Origin: Candidatus Rokuibacteriota bacterium | Lineage (GTDB): Bacteria; Methylomirabilota; Methylomirabilia; Rokubacteriales; CSP1-6 | DNA: 64,000 nucleotides | Direction: 5' to 3' | Assembly: GCA_003220225.1 (NCBI GenBank) | Contig: QHRU01000042.1 | Location: forward strand, 25,696-89,695 | In this document: in pieces, positions 1-8,811 of the stretch | Position numbering within the stretch: the first letter of the stretch is position 1 | Layout: each line of letters begins with the position of its first letter | Translations under genes and position numbers: made by a program | The notes under the pieces: generated by a model | Told to the model about the DNA's origin: nothing | Databases searched by the model: none | The model's input: the letters and a program-made list of their open reading frames with translations, nothing else

Positions 1-359
1 TCGCTGCGCCAGAAGTCGAACGAGGCGCCGCGGCGCCGCTGCAGCGCGATGCGCACGTTCTCGAGCACGCTGAGGTGCGGGAAGACGGCCGAGATCTGGA
101 AGGAGCGCACGAGCCCCATGCGCGCGATGGCGGCGGGCTTGCTGCCCGTGATGTCGCGGCCGTTGAAGCGGATGCGCCCCGCCGTCGGCGTCAGGAAGTG
201 CGTGAGGAGGTTGAAGCAGGTCGTCTTGCCGGCCCCGTTGGGCCCGATCAGCGCGTGGATCGAGCCTCGCCGCACGCGGAGGCCGACGTTCCTCACGGCC
301 ACGAAGCCGCGGAACTCCTTGGTGAGCCCCTCGGTCTCGAGGATGACGTCGGACGTCAC
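1..359 (-). CDS. Branched-chain amino acid ABC transporter ATP-binding protein (LivG-like), 3' part cut by window edge
   Basis: Reverse-strand translation VTSDVILETEGLTKEFRGFVAVRNVG...LIGPNGAGKTTCFNLLTHFLTPTAGRI...: Walker A GPNGAGKT, LivG-like spacing; GTG start at 359. Confidence 0.85.
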   Translation of the reverse strand, partial: MTSDVILETEGLTKEFRGFVAVRNVGLRVRRGSIHALIGPNGAGKTTCFNLLTHFLTPTAGRIRFNGRDITGSKPAAIARMGLVRSFQISAVFPHLSVLENVRIALQRRRGASFDFWRS

Positions 360-1171
360 GGTGCCGGTCGCGGATGGAACACGGGCTCGCGCTTCTCCTT
401 CCACGCGCGGTTGGCCTCGCCCGTCTCCCACGAGCGCATGCAGTCGTCCTGCGCGCGCAGCACGTCCTCCACGAGCGCGCGCGGATCGGCGTGGAACGAC
501 GCCTGGAGCAGCCGCTTGATGTGGCCGTTGGCCGTCGGCGCCTGGTGGCGCAGCCGCTCGAGGAGGACGGCCAGCGCCGCGTCCACCTCGAACGGCGCGC
601 ACACGCGCGTGACGAGACCGATGGCGTGCGCCGCCTCGGCGGAGACGTCGTCGTTGAGCAGCGAGAGCTCCTTGGCGCGCGCGAGCCCGATCAGCCGCGC
701 CAGCCGCAGCACGGAGCCGTCGGGGATGATGCCGTGGTGCGAGGCGCCGAGGCCGACCACGGCGTCGCTCGTGGCCAGCCGGAGGTCGCACGCCACCGCG
801 AGCTGGAGCCCGCCCCCGATCGAGTAGCCGTGCAGGACGGCGATGGCGACCTTCGGCATGTCCTCTAACAGATTCAGGGCGCGGATCCAGTGGCGGTAGA
901 ACGACTCGTCGATGGCGCCGGCCGCGAGCGCGGTGCGGTCCATCCCCGAGCAGAAGGCGCGGCCCGCGCCGCGCACCACGACGACGAACGTCGCGGCGTC
1001 GCCCGCCGCGCGCTCCACGCACTCCGCGAGGGCCGCGGCGAGCGCGGTGTCGAGCGCGTTGAGCACGGACGGCCGGTTGAGAGTGATCCAGCTCACGCCG
1101 TCCCGCGCCTCGTAGATCACGGGAGCGGACGTGCTACGATCTGACTGCTTCCCAGCCGCGGGTTCAGCCAT
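356..1171 (-). CDS. Enoyl-CoA hydratase/isomerase family protein
   Basis: 271 aa; crotonase-fold motifs (RPSVLNALDTALAAAL..., GAGRAFCSGMDRT, GYSIGGGLQLAVACDLRLA). Confidence 0.9.
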   Translation of the reverse strand: MAEPAAGKQSDRSTSAPVIYEARDGVSWITLNRPSVLNALDTALAAALAECVERAAGDAATFVVVVRGAGRAFCSGMDRTALAAGAIDESFYRHWIRALNLLEDMPKVAIAVLHGYSIGGGLQLAVACDLRLATSDAVVGLGASHHGIIPDGSVLRLARLIGLARAKELSLLNDDVSAEAAHAIGLVTRVCAPFEVDAALAVLLERLRHQAPTANGHIKRLLQASFHADPRALVEDVLRAQDDCMRSWETGEANRAWKEKREPVFHPRPAP

Positions 1172-1225
1172 GGAGAGTGCGGCCTAACGTATGGAAAGAC
1201 CGCGATCCTGTCAAGGAGACGCCCT

Positions 1226-2197
1226 ATGCCGCGAGCGAGCAGACGCGATTTCCTGACGACGTCCGCCGGCGCGCTGCTGGCCGTCGGCGCCCCGCGCATC
1301 GGTCACGCGCAGACGGCGGTCAAGGTCGGCACCGCCGTGCTCGGCGATTACGCGCTGGCCGGGCCGTTCATCGTGGCCGACGCGAAGGGCTTGTTCAAGA
1401 TCGAGGGACTGGCCGCCGAGTTCGTCCCCTTCCGCGGCGGCCCGGACCTCGTGAAGGCGGTCGTCGCCGGTGAGCTCCTCCTCGGCGCGGCCGGCAGCAC
1501 GGACATCCTCGTGGCTCGCGAGGCGGGGCAGCCGTTGAAGATGGTGGCCACGCACACCGAAGGCAACCACTTCACCCTCAACGTCGCGCCGGACGTGGCG
1601 GCCGCCGCGGACTTGAAGGGCAAGACGATCGGCGTCACGCGCGTCGGCGCCACCACGTGGGTCTTCGCGCGCATGTTCGCCAAGCAGCAAGGGTGGGATC
1701 CGGATCGCGACGTGAAGATCGTCGGACTCGGAGGCCTCGACGGGCAGCTGGCCGCGCTCGCGCGCAAGGAGATCGCGGCCTTCGTCTGGGGTGACGGCGG
1801 CGCCGTCACGCAGCTCGCGGGCAAGTCCAAGGTGTTGCTGCGACTCGACGCGGTGACGCCCAGATGGATCAGCCAGATCCAGTACGCCTCCGAGGACGGT
1901 ATCAAGAAGAACGCCGACCAGATCCGCAAGGCGCAGAAGGCGATCTTCGGGGCCTTACGCTTCATGAAGGACCAGACGAACGACGCCGCGAAGCTCGTCT
2001 CGGCGAAGATCGGCTGGAGTCCGGAGGCCGTGCTCGCCGCGCACAAGATCTCGAGCCCGCTCTTCTCGCTGGACGGCCAGGTGAGCATGCAGGCGCTGGG
2101 GTCCATGCAGGACACGCTCCTCGAATACGAGGTGATCAAGAAAAAGCTGCCGCTCGAGGAGCACGTGGCGCGCGAGTTCTTCCCCGTCCGGCTTTGA
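1226..2197 (+). CDS. ABC transporter substrate-binding protein, NMT1/SsuA (NitT/TauT) type
   Basis: 323 aa; Tat-like signal RRDFLTTSAGALLAVG; periplasmic-binding pattern VGTAVLGDYALAGPFIVADAKGLFKIEGL. Confidence 0.85.
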   Translation: MPRASRRDFLTTSAGALLAVGAPRIGHAQTAVKVGTAVLGDYALAGPFIVADAKGLFKIEGLAAEFVPFRGGPDLVKAVVAGELLLGAAGSTDILVAREAGQPLKMVATHTEGNHFTLNVAPDVAAAADLKGKTIGVTRVGATTWVFARMFAKQQGWDPDRDVKIVGLGGLDGQLAALARKEIAAFVWGDGGAVTQLAGKSKVLLRLDAVTPRWISQIQYASEDGIKKNADQIRKAQKAIFGALRFMKDQTNDAAKLVSAKIGWSPEAVLAAHKISSPLFSLDGQVSMQALGSMQDTLLEYEVIKKKLPLEEHVAREFFPVRL

Positions 2198-3543
2198 GCC
2201 GCGCGCGTCTCGCGCTCGCCGCAACTCTCCTGCTCGTCGGGCTCCCCGCGATCGCGCACGCGCAGGTCTTCCTCGCCTCCAAGCCGAACGCCCCGTTCGA
2301 GATCGGACCGCTCTTCGTCCGCGCCAGCGTGACGCCGGGCCTCGGGGCGCTCGACGTGAACGTCATCTGGAGCATCGTGCTGCCCGCGACGCGCTCGGCC
2401 TCCGGCGTCGAGCAGGATCTCTATCTGATGTGGCCGGGCAGCCTGGTGGCCGACGCCAAGCTGGGCCAGGGCGATCCCGCCCTCGACAAGTACATCGCGG
2501 ATCGGGGCTTCAAGGTGACGCGCTCCGGCCGTCTGACCATGACGGCGCAGAACCTCTATCGCTCGGGCCCCGACCGTGCCGAGCCCATCGAGGGCGGCGC
2601 GCCGTTCGTGACCTTCTTGCGTCAGGACTCGGGTCCCCTCGGGAGCACGACGCCGGCGTCGTTCATCCGAATCCCGTGGGACCCGCGCGCGCTCAACCGC
2701 GCCTATCTCATGCGGCTCAGCATGAAGGCCGAGGGCCTCATCCGCCCGAAGCCGGCGACGTGGCTCGAGCACACGCTCTGGGGCAACCGCTACCGCCTGT
2801 TGCTCTCGTTCAACGAGGTGCGGCAGCGCGCGCTCTTCCGCCTCTATCTCGAGCACAGGGACCGCGTCGTGCGACTCAGCGAGGATCCCGCGCAGCTCAT
2901 CGTCGACTTCGCCGAGAACGACCGGCTGAAGATCGACGAGCTGTCCCCGCACTCCGCGACACGGCAGCCCAGCGAGAGCCGCGCCAAGACGGAGCGCGTG
3001 TCGCTGTTCCTCGACCGCTCGGAGGGCCTCATTCCACAAGTCCTGATGGTCCAGTTCGGCTACTTCTCGGGGTTCCAGTCGTGGGCGCCGGTCCTGATCC
3101 CGCTCGCCATCTTCGCAGCCGGCAACGTCGGCGGCGTGCTGCTGCGCAGCGTCGCAGAGCGGCTCAGCAAGCGCTGGGCGGGACGCGTCGGTTTCTGGAG
3201 CAAGACCGCGGAGGACAGGACGCGCGAGACGGGCGTGGTGCTCGACAGGGACACACTGGCCAGGATCAGGCCCGGGACGACGACCTACGAGCAGGTGCTC
3301 GATCTGTGCGGCCGCACGGTGGAGGAGCGGACGTCACCGCTCGGCGCCCCCGACCGCCGCACGCTCGTCTACCGTGGCCGGCGCATCGTCCCGCGCCGCC
3401 GCCGTGTGGCCGGGCTGCTCGCGACGGTCACGCACTGGGACGTCGAGGACCACGAGGTGGAGATCGTGCTGGAGCACGACATCGTGCGCGACGTCCAGGC
3501 TCACGTGCGCCGCTCGCGACTCATGGAGCCGGCGACGGTCTAG
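2194..3543 (+). CDS. Secreted/membrane hypothetical protein with possible C-terminal BamE/SmpA-like domain
   Basis: TTG start overlapping upstream TGA (TTGA); signal peptide LALAATLLLVGLPAIAHAQ; TM segment WAPVLIPLAIFAAGNVGGVLL; IRPGTTTYEQVLDLCG near C-term. Confidence 0.65.
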   Translation: MSRARLALAATLLLVGLPAIAHAQVFLASKPNAPFEIGPLFVRASVTPGLGALDVNVIWSIVLPATRSASGVEQDLYLMWPGSLVADAKLGQGDPALDKYIADRGFKVTRSGRLTMTAQNLYRSGPDRAEPIEGGAPFVTFLRQDSGPLGSTTPASFIRIPWDPRALNRAYLMRLSMKAEGLIRPKPATWLEHTLWGNRYRLLLSFNEVRQRALFRLYLEHRDRVVRLSEDPAQLIVDFAENDRLKIDELSPHSATRQPSESRAKTERVSLFLDRSEGLIPQVLMVQFGYFSGFQSWAPVLIPLAIFAAGNVGGVLLRSVAERLSKRWAGRVGFWSKTAEDRTRETGVVLDRDTLARIRPGTTTYEQVLDLCGRTVEERTSPLGAPDRRTLVYRGRRIVPRRRRVAGLLATVTHWDVEDHEVEIVLEHDIVRDVQAHVRRSRLMEPATV

Positions 3544-3570
3544 ATGGGGGGCCATTTCGGGGCCCCCCAT
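3544..3570. terminator. Bidirectional hairpin between convergent genes (copy 1 of dispersed palindrome family)
   Basis: ATGGGGGGCC-ATTTCGG-GGCCCCCCAT, perfect 10-bp stem directly after the stop codon at 3541-3543. Confidence 0.6.
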
Positions 3571-3587
3571 TACTAAGGGCGAGGTGA

Positions 3588-3815
3588 CTACACGCTCACG
3601 GGCTCGCCCACCGGCACGCGCGACAGCGCGTACTCCGGCAGCGAGACGTGCTCGTGGCAGACCCGGCAGTGGAAGTCGAGCTCCAGTCCCTGGCGCCTTC
3701 TCAAGAAGGCCATCGGCTGACCGCACCGCGTGTGGTGCAGCCCGTCTTCGCCGAGGAAAACGGTGGTGATGGTCGGCGTCTCGTTGGCTGCCGGCTTGAC
3801 CGTCGCGACTGCCAT
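3588..3815 (-). CDS. Small hypothetical protein with Cys + CxxC zinc-ribbon-like pattern
   Basis: 75 aa; TRCGQPM...FHCRVCHEHVSLPEYAL. Confidence 0.55.
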   Translation of the reverse strand: MAVATVKPAANETPTITTVFLGEDGLHHTRCGQPMAFLRRRQGLELDFHCRVCHEHVSLPEYALSRVPVGEPVSV

Positions 3816-3952
3816 GGCTGCTTTGCCTCCTGCTCTTGTCCCGGCGGGTGCCGGCTCACGGCAGGTCTCTTAGGCAAGGGCCATTCCATGGCTGACCGTC
3901 GCTCAACTCATTGTTTTCTTTAACCTCAAAGGTCAGACCGTGGCCAAACGGA

Positions 3953-3976
3953 CAAAAACCGCTCACGGCCTCCGTG
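3953..3976 (-). terminator. Candidate intrinsic terminator of the 17.8->4.0 kb gene cluster
   Basis: Minus strand CACGG-AGG-CCGTG-AGCGGTTTTTG downstream of the stop at 4013. Confidence 0.35.
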
Positions 3977-4012
3977 GAAATATTGTCCGGGCGGTGACCA
4001 AACGCGGCAGGG

Positions 4013-5098
4013 TCAGACCTTGTACCGCTTGAGCGCCGCCTGGGACAACGCGCAGCCGAGGCCGGGCTGCTCGCTCAGCACGACGCAGCCGGCCTCGATC
4101 GCCACCGGCTCGGTGAAGAGCGGCTCCCACCAGCCCATGTGCTCGAGGATCAGCGCGTTCGGCGTCGCCGCGAGCAGGTGCGCGGAGGTCTCCGTGAAGA
4201 GATGCGAGGACACGGGCTGCTGCCAGGCGTGGCAGAGCGCGGCCGCGCGCAGGAACTCGGTGGGGCCGCCCATTCGCTGGAGATCCGGCATCAGCACGTC
4301 GGCGGCGCGCGCCTCGAGGTGGCGCTTCATGCCCGCGCTGCCGTAGTCCGTCTCGCCGGTGGCGATGCGCATGTCGAGCGCGGCCGCGACGCGCGCGCAG
4401 CCCGCGAGGTCGTCGTAGGGCAGCGGCTCCTCGAGCCAGTAGAGGTCGTGCTCCTCCAGCCGCCGCCCCACGCGGATCGCCGTCGGCTCGTCCCAGCCCT
4501 GATTGACGTCGGCCAGCAGCGCGGCGTCGCCGCCCAGCGCTTCGCGCACGATCCGCACGCGCTCGACGTCTTCCTCGGGATCGGCGCGGCCGACGCGGAT
4601 CTTCATCGCGCGGTGGCCCGCGGCGCGGAAGTCCTCGGCCTCGCGCAGGAGCGCGTCCAGGCTCCCGTCGATCCACAGCCCGCTCGAGGCGTAGGTCGGC
4701 ACGCGCGTGCGGTCGCCGCCGAGGAGCCGGAACAGCGGCAGGTTCGCCGCGCGCGCGGCGAGGTCCCAGCACGCCGTGTCGAGCGCCGCGAGCGCGATGA
4801 GCGACGGCCCCGCGTGGCCGATGAAGTTCAGCGCCCGCCACGCCTCGGCGTGCCGCGCCTGCGGCGCCGGCGCCCGGCCGACGTAGGTCTCCGCGAGATC
4901 CTCCACCAGCTCGGCGAGCGCGCGCGCGCGGCGCGCGCCGAACGCGAAGCAGTAGCCCGCGCCCACGAGGCCGGCGTCGGTGCGCATCTCGACGGCGACC
5001 GTGTCGGCGCGGGCGTGATCGTGGCGCGCGGTGCGCACGGGACGCGGAAGCGGGACGGACAGCCGGTGGACGACGACGTCGGTGATCTTGAGCTTCAT
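4013..5098 (-). CDS. Mandelate racemase/muconate lactonizing enzyme family protein (enolase superfamily)
   Basis: MKLKITDVVVHRLSVPLPRPVR...; MKIRVG, LLADVNQGWD, WLEEPLPYDD, ATGETDYG, MPDLQRMGG. Confidence 0.85.
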   Translation of the reverse strand: MKLKITDVVVHRLSVPLPRPVRTARHDHARADTVAVEMRTDAGLVGAGYCFAFGARRARALAELVEDLAETYVGRAPAPQARHAEAWRALNFIGHAGPSLIALAALDTACWDLAARAANLPLFRLLGGDRTRVPTYASSGLWIDGSLDALLREAEDFRAAGHRAMKIRVGRADPEEDVERVRIVREALGGDAALLADVNQGWDEPTAIRVGRRLEEHDLYWLEEPLPYDDLAGCARVAAALDMRIATGETDYGSAGMKRHLEARAADVLMPDLQRMGGPTEFLRAAALCHAWQQPVSSHLFTETSAHLLAATPNALILEHMGWWEPLFTEPVAIEAGCVVLSEQPGLGCALSQAALKRYKV

Positions 5099-5856
5099 CG
5101 GGGCTCCCCTCGCCACTGCGACAGGCGGTCGTTCAACACGTCCAGCGAGAGCACGATGACGATCGACGCCGCCGACACGAGGGCGGTGGCGGCGAACAGC
5201 TCGGGCGCCCGGAAGCCGTTGGCGAGCGACGACAGGACGTACCCCATGCCGCGCACGCCCGCGAACATCTCGACCACGAGCACGCCGAGCAGGCAGAAGA
5301 CGACCCCGAGCCGCATGCCCGCCAGGACGGTGGGGACGATGGCCGGCAGCACGACCTTCCAGTAGAGCTGCCAGCGCCGCGCCCCGAACGCGCGCGCGAC
5401 GGTCACGAGGGTGCGGTCCACGTCGCGCACGGCGCCCGTCACGAGCACGAGGATCGGAAACACGCCGTGGATGGTCGCGTAGACGACGGCCGGCGTGGCG
5501 CCGAAGCCGAGGAACAGCACGATCCACGGCAACACGAGGATCTTCGGCATCCCGTAGAGCGCGATCACGAACGGGTTGACGGCCTGGCGCAGCGGGCGCA
5601 CCGAGCCGAGCAGGATGCCGCCGCCCACGCCGATGACCACCGCGAGCACGTAGGCGATGGCGGTCTTGAGCAGCGTGTCGCCGAGGCCGGCCAGCGCGGC
5701 GCCGCCGATGCGGCCGAAGGCGCGCAGGACGGCGCTGGGCGCCGGGACGAAGAGCGGGTCCACCCACCCCGCGCGCGCCACGCCCTCCCAGGCGAGCAGC
5801 AGCGCCGTCACGCTCAGCACCTGCACGACGCGCACCCGAGGCGTTAGTCGGTCCAT
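5095..5856 (-). CDS. ABC transporter permease (NitT/TauT/SsuC type)
   Basis: MDRLTPRVRVVQVLSVTALLLAWEG...; multi-TM; EAA-like loop ARAFGARRWQLYWKVVLPAIVPTVLAGMRLG. Confidence 0.85.
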   Translation of the reverse strand: MDRLTPRVRVVQVLSVTALLLAWEGVARAGWVDPLFVPAPSAVLRAFGRIGGAALAGLGDTLLKTAIAYVLAVVIGVGGGILLGSVRPLRQAVNPFVIALYGMPKILVLPWIVLFLGFGATPAVVYATIHGVFPILVLVTGAVRDVDRTLVTVARAFGARRWQLYWKVVLPAIVPTVLAGMRLGVVFCLLGVLVVEMFAGVRGMGYVLSSLANGFRAPELFAATALVSAASIVIVLSLDVLNDRLSQWRGEPR

Positions 5857-6590
5857 CGCTGGGCGCGGTGCTCGACGGCGCTGGCGAGCGCGTCGGAGCC
5901 GACGATCAGGACGAGCGTGACCACGACGAGCGCGATGTAATCCGCGGTGCGGAAGAGGCCATAGGCGTGGTTGATCAGCGAGCCCATGCCCGACTTGCTG
6001 CCGAGGATCTCGCCGACGATCACGCCGATGACGGTGAGCGCGAGCCCGGTCCGCAGGCCGCCCACCAGCGTGAACAGCATGGCGGGCAGCGTCACCTTGC
6101 GGAACGCGGTGAGGCCGTCGGCGCCGAAGGCGCGCGCCACCACCAGCATCTGCGGGCTCACCTGGCGGATGCCGGCGAGCACCGCGAGCGTGATCGGGAA
6201 GAAGCCGAGCAGGAAGCCGAACGCGATCTTCGACGCGGCGTCGAGGCCGAAGAAGAGCATGAGCGACGGGTACCAGACGACGGCGGGCACCGCGTAGAGC
6301 GCGGCCAGGATCGGTCCGTACGCGCGGCCCACCAGCCGGTTGAAGCCGAGCGCGAAGCCGCATCCCAGGCCAGCGACGATGGCGAGGGCGTAGGCGACCA
6401 GGATCTCGCGCAGCGTGAGGAGCAGGTGCTCGGCCAGGTCGGGATAGGAATCCCGCGCGAGCAGCCGGCCGAGCGCGGGCACCGCGGCCGAGGGCGGCAC
6501 GTAGAGCAGCGGGTTCGCCGTGCGGCCCACGATCTCCCAGGCGCCGAGCAGCGCGACGACGATCGCCACGCGGATCGCCAGGACCTTCAT
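5844..6590 (-). CDS. ABC transporter permease (NitT/TauT/SsuC type)
   Basis: MKVLAIRVAIVVALLGAWEIVGR...; EAA-like loop ARAFGADGLTAFRKVTLPAMLFTLVGGLRTG. Confidence 0.85.
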   Translation of the reverse strand: MKVLAIRVAIVVALLGAWEIVGRTANPLLYVPPSAAVPALGRLLARDSYPDLAEHLLLTLREILVAYALAIVAGLGCGFALGFNRLVGRAYGPILAALYAVPAVVWYPSLMLFFGLDAASKIAFGFLLGFFPITLAVLAGIRQVSPQMLVVARAFGADGLTAFRKVTLPAMLFTLVGGLRTGLALTVIGVIVGEILGSKSGMGSLINHAYGLFRTADYIALVVVTLVLIVGSDALASAVEHRAQRWTD

Positions 6591-7369
6591 GGATGAGGCT
6601 CGCCCATCGCGCGCAGGGATTCGTCGCGGATGTCGCTCCACAGCTTCGCGCGCAGGGCCACCAGCTCGGACGACTCCATGGCGCGCGGGTACGGCATCGG
6701 GAGCTCGAGCACGCTCTTGATGCGGCCGGGCCGCGCGGTCATGACGACGACGCGAGTGGACAGCGCGAGCGCCTCGTGCAGGCTGTGGGTGACGAACACG
6801 ACGGTCTTGCGCATGCGGCGCCAGATGTCGAGCAGCCACTCGCCCATCAGCACGCGCGTCTGCTCGTCGAGGGCGCCGAAGGGCTCGTCCATCAGCACGA
6901 TCGGGGTGTCGATGGCGAGCGCGCGGCCGATGGCGACGCGCTGCCGCATGCCGCCCGACAGCTCGCGCGGGTACTTCGCCGCGAAGTCGCGCAGGCCGAG
7001 CGGGCCGAGCAGGTCCGTCGCCACCTGGCGGCGGCGCGCGGCCGGCACGCCCTGGAGCTCGAGGCCGAACTCCACGTTCTCCAGCGTCGTGCGCCAGGGA
7101 AAGAGGCCCGGGTCCTGGAAGACCGTGGCCACGCGACGCGGATCGGGACGCTCCACCGGCCGGCTGTCGACGACGACGCGCCCGGCGTCGGCGGTGACGA
7201 GGCCGCCGAGCATGCCGAGCAGCGTGGACTTGCCGCAGCCCGAGGGACCGATCAGGGTGCAGAACTCGCCGCCGCCGACCGAGAGCGAGATGTCGCGCAG
7301 CGCGTCCACCGGCCCGGAGGACGTGACGTAGCGCTTGGAGACGCCCTCGACGACGATCAGCTCGCTCAA
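6587..7369 (-). CDS. ABC transporter ATP-binding protein (NitT/TauT/SsuB type)
   Basis: GPSGCGKST Walker A, LSGGMRQRVAIGRAL signature, VLMDEPFGALDEQTR Walker B; TTG start in TTGA overlap. Confidence 0.9.
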   Translation of the reverse strand: MSELIVVEGVSKRYVTSSGPVDALRDISLSVGGGEFCTLIGPSGCGKSTLLGMLGGLVTADAGRVVVDSRPVERPDPRRVATVFQDPGLFPWRTTLENVEFGLELQGVPAARRRQVATDLLGPLGLRDFAAKYPRELSGGMRQRVAIGRALAIDTPIVLMDEPFGALDEQTRVLMGEWLLDIWRRMRKTVVFVTHSLHEALALSTRVVVMTARPGRIKSVLELPMPYPRAMESSELVALRAKLWSDIRDESLRAMGEPHP

Positions 7370-8511
7370 GGGGTCTTGAGTATCTCGCGGGCGATGACGA
7401 GCCGCTGGACTTCCGACGTCCCCTCGCCGATCTCGGTGAGCTTGGCGTCGCGAAAGATGCGCTCGACGGGGAACTCCGTGATGTAGCCGGCGCCCCCGTG
7501 GATCTGCACGGCCTTCGTCGCCGCCTTCATCGCCGCCTCGGAGGCGAACACCTTGGCCATGGCGGCGGCGTGCATGGCCGGCCGGCCCGCGTCCTTGAGC
7601 CACGCCGCGCGCAGCAGGAGCAGCCGCGCGACTTCGACGTCGGTCGCGACGTCCGCGATCATCCCCTGCAGGCCGTTGAACTCGGCGAGCGTCTTGCCGA
7701 AGGCCGAGCGCTGCTTCATGTACTTCACCGCCGCGTCCACCGCGGCCTGCGCGATGCCGACGGCCATGGCCGCCATCGCGATGCGCCCGCCCTCCAGCAC
7801 CTGCATCGCCTGCACGAACCCCTGGCCCTCGGCGCCGAGCAGGTGATCGGCCGGCACGCGCGCGTCCTCGAAGATCAGCTCCGCGGTGTCGGAGGCGTGC
7901 AGCCCGAGCTTGCGGTACGGCGTGCCCGCGCGGAAGCCCGGCGTCCCCTTCTCGAGCACGAAGGCCGAGATCCCCTTGGCGCCCTTCGTCGGGTCGGTGC
8001 GCGCCATCACCACGGCCGTCTGGCCGACCGACGCATTGGTGATGAACGCTTTGCTCCCGTTCAGCACGTATTCCCCGCCGCGCCGCTCGGCGCGCGTGAT
8101 CAGCGCCGCCGCATCCGAGCCGGAGCCGGGCTCGGTCAGCCCCCACGCGCCGAGCACCTCGCCGCTGGCGAGCCTCGGCAGCCACTTCGCCTTCTGCTCG
8201 GGCGACGCGAAGAGGTTGACGTGGTTGGTGCAGAGCGAGTTGTGGGCCCACATCGTGATGCCGACGGAGGCGTCGCCGCGGTTGAGCTCCTCGACGATCA
8301 GCGCGTAGGAGACGTAGTCGAGCCCCGCGCCCCCGTATTCCTCGGGCACGAGCGCGCCGAGGAAGCCGAGGGGCCCGAGCTTGGCGACGATCGCGTGCGG
8401 GAACTCGTGGCGCTCGTCGTAGGGCGCGATCTTTTCGTGCAGCTCCGCCTCGGCGAAGTCGCGCGCGACGTCGCGCGCCTGCTTCTGCTCGGGCGTGAGC
8501 TCGAAATCCAT
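7366..8511 (-). CDS. Acyl-CoA dehydrogenase
   Basis: 381 aa; MDFELTPEQKQARDVARDFAEAEL..., LTEPGSGSDAAAL, FRDAKLTEIGEGTSEVQRLVIAREIL. Confidence 0.92.
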   Translation of the reverse strand: MDFELTPEQKQARDVARDFAEAELHEKIAPYDERHEFPHAIVAKLGPLGFLGALVPEEYGGAGLDYVSYALIVEELNRGDASVGITMWAHNSLCTNHVNLFASPEQKAKWLPRLASGEVLGAWGLTEPGSGSDAAALITRAERRGGEYVLNGSKAFITNASVGQTAVVMARTDPTKGAKGISAFVLEKGTPGFRAGTPYRKLGLHASDTAELIFEDARVPADHLLGAEGQGFVQAMQVLEGGRIAMAAMAVGIAQAAVDAAVKYMKQRSAFGKTLAEFNGLQGMIADVATDVEVARLLLLRAAWLKDAGRPAMHAAAMAKVFASEAAMKAATKAVQIHGGAGYITEFPVERIFRDAKLTEIGEGTSEVQRLVIAREILKTP

Positions 8512-8541
8512 CGCGTCAGGCCGAAGCCCGCCGATCGTCCG

Positions 8542-8796
8542 TCACTGCGGCTTGCTCTTCAGCTCCGCGTCGTGGGCCTTGATGAAGGCGCGAATCTCGT
8601 CGGCCAGGTCGAGCAGCTTCGCCCACTGCTCCTTGTACAGCGTGACCGGGAAGCGTCCGAGCCCGTACACCGACACGCCGCCCTTCTCGCTCACCTTCAG
8701 CGACACCGCGCCACGCCGGATCGTCGACGCCTTGAGGGCGGCGTTCTCCGCGCGGAGGCGCTCCAGCTCGGATTGCACGTTCTCGTCAGCCACCAC
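8542..8796 (-). CDS. Small hypothetical protein with N-terminal coiled-coil-like segment
   Basis: 84 aa within the operon; LERLRAENAALKAS then SLKVSEKGGVSVYGLGRFPVTLYKEQWAKLLDLADEI. Confidence 0.6.
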   Translation of the reverse strand: MVADENVQSELERLRAENAALKASTIRRGAVSLKVSEKGGVSVYGLGRFPVTLYKEQWAKLLDLADEIRAFIKAHDAELKSKPQ

Positions 8797-8811
8797 CAGC
8801 CTCCATGCGCG

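Noticed and set aside
1348-3039. 563-aa minus-strand ORF
   Set aside because: Opposite strand of a clear binding-protein gene and its downstream partner; high-GC artefact.
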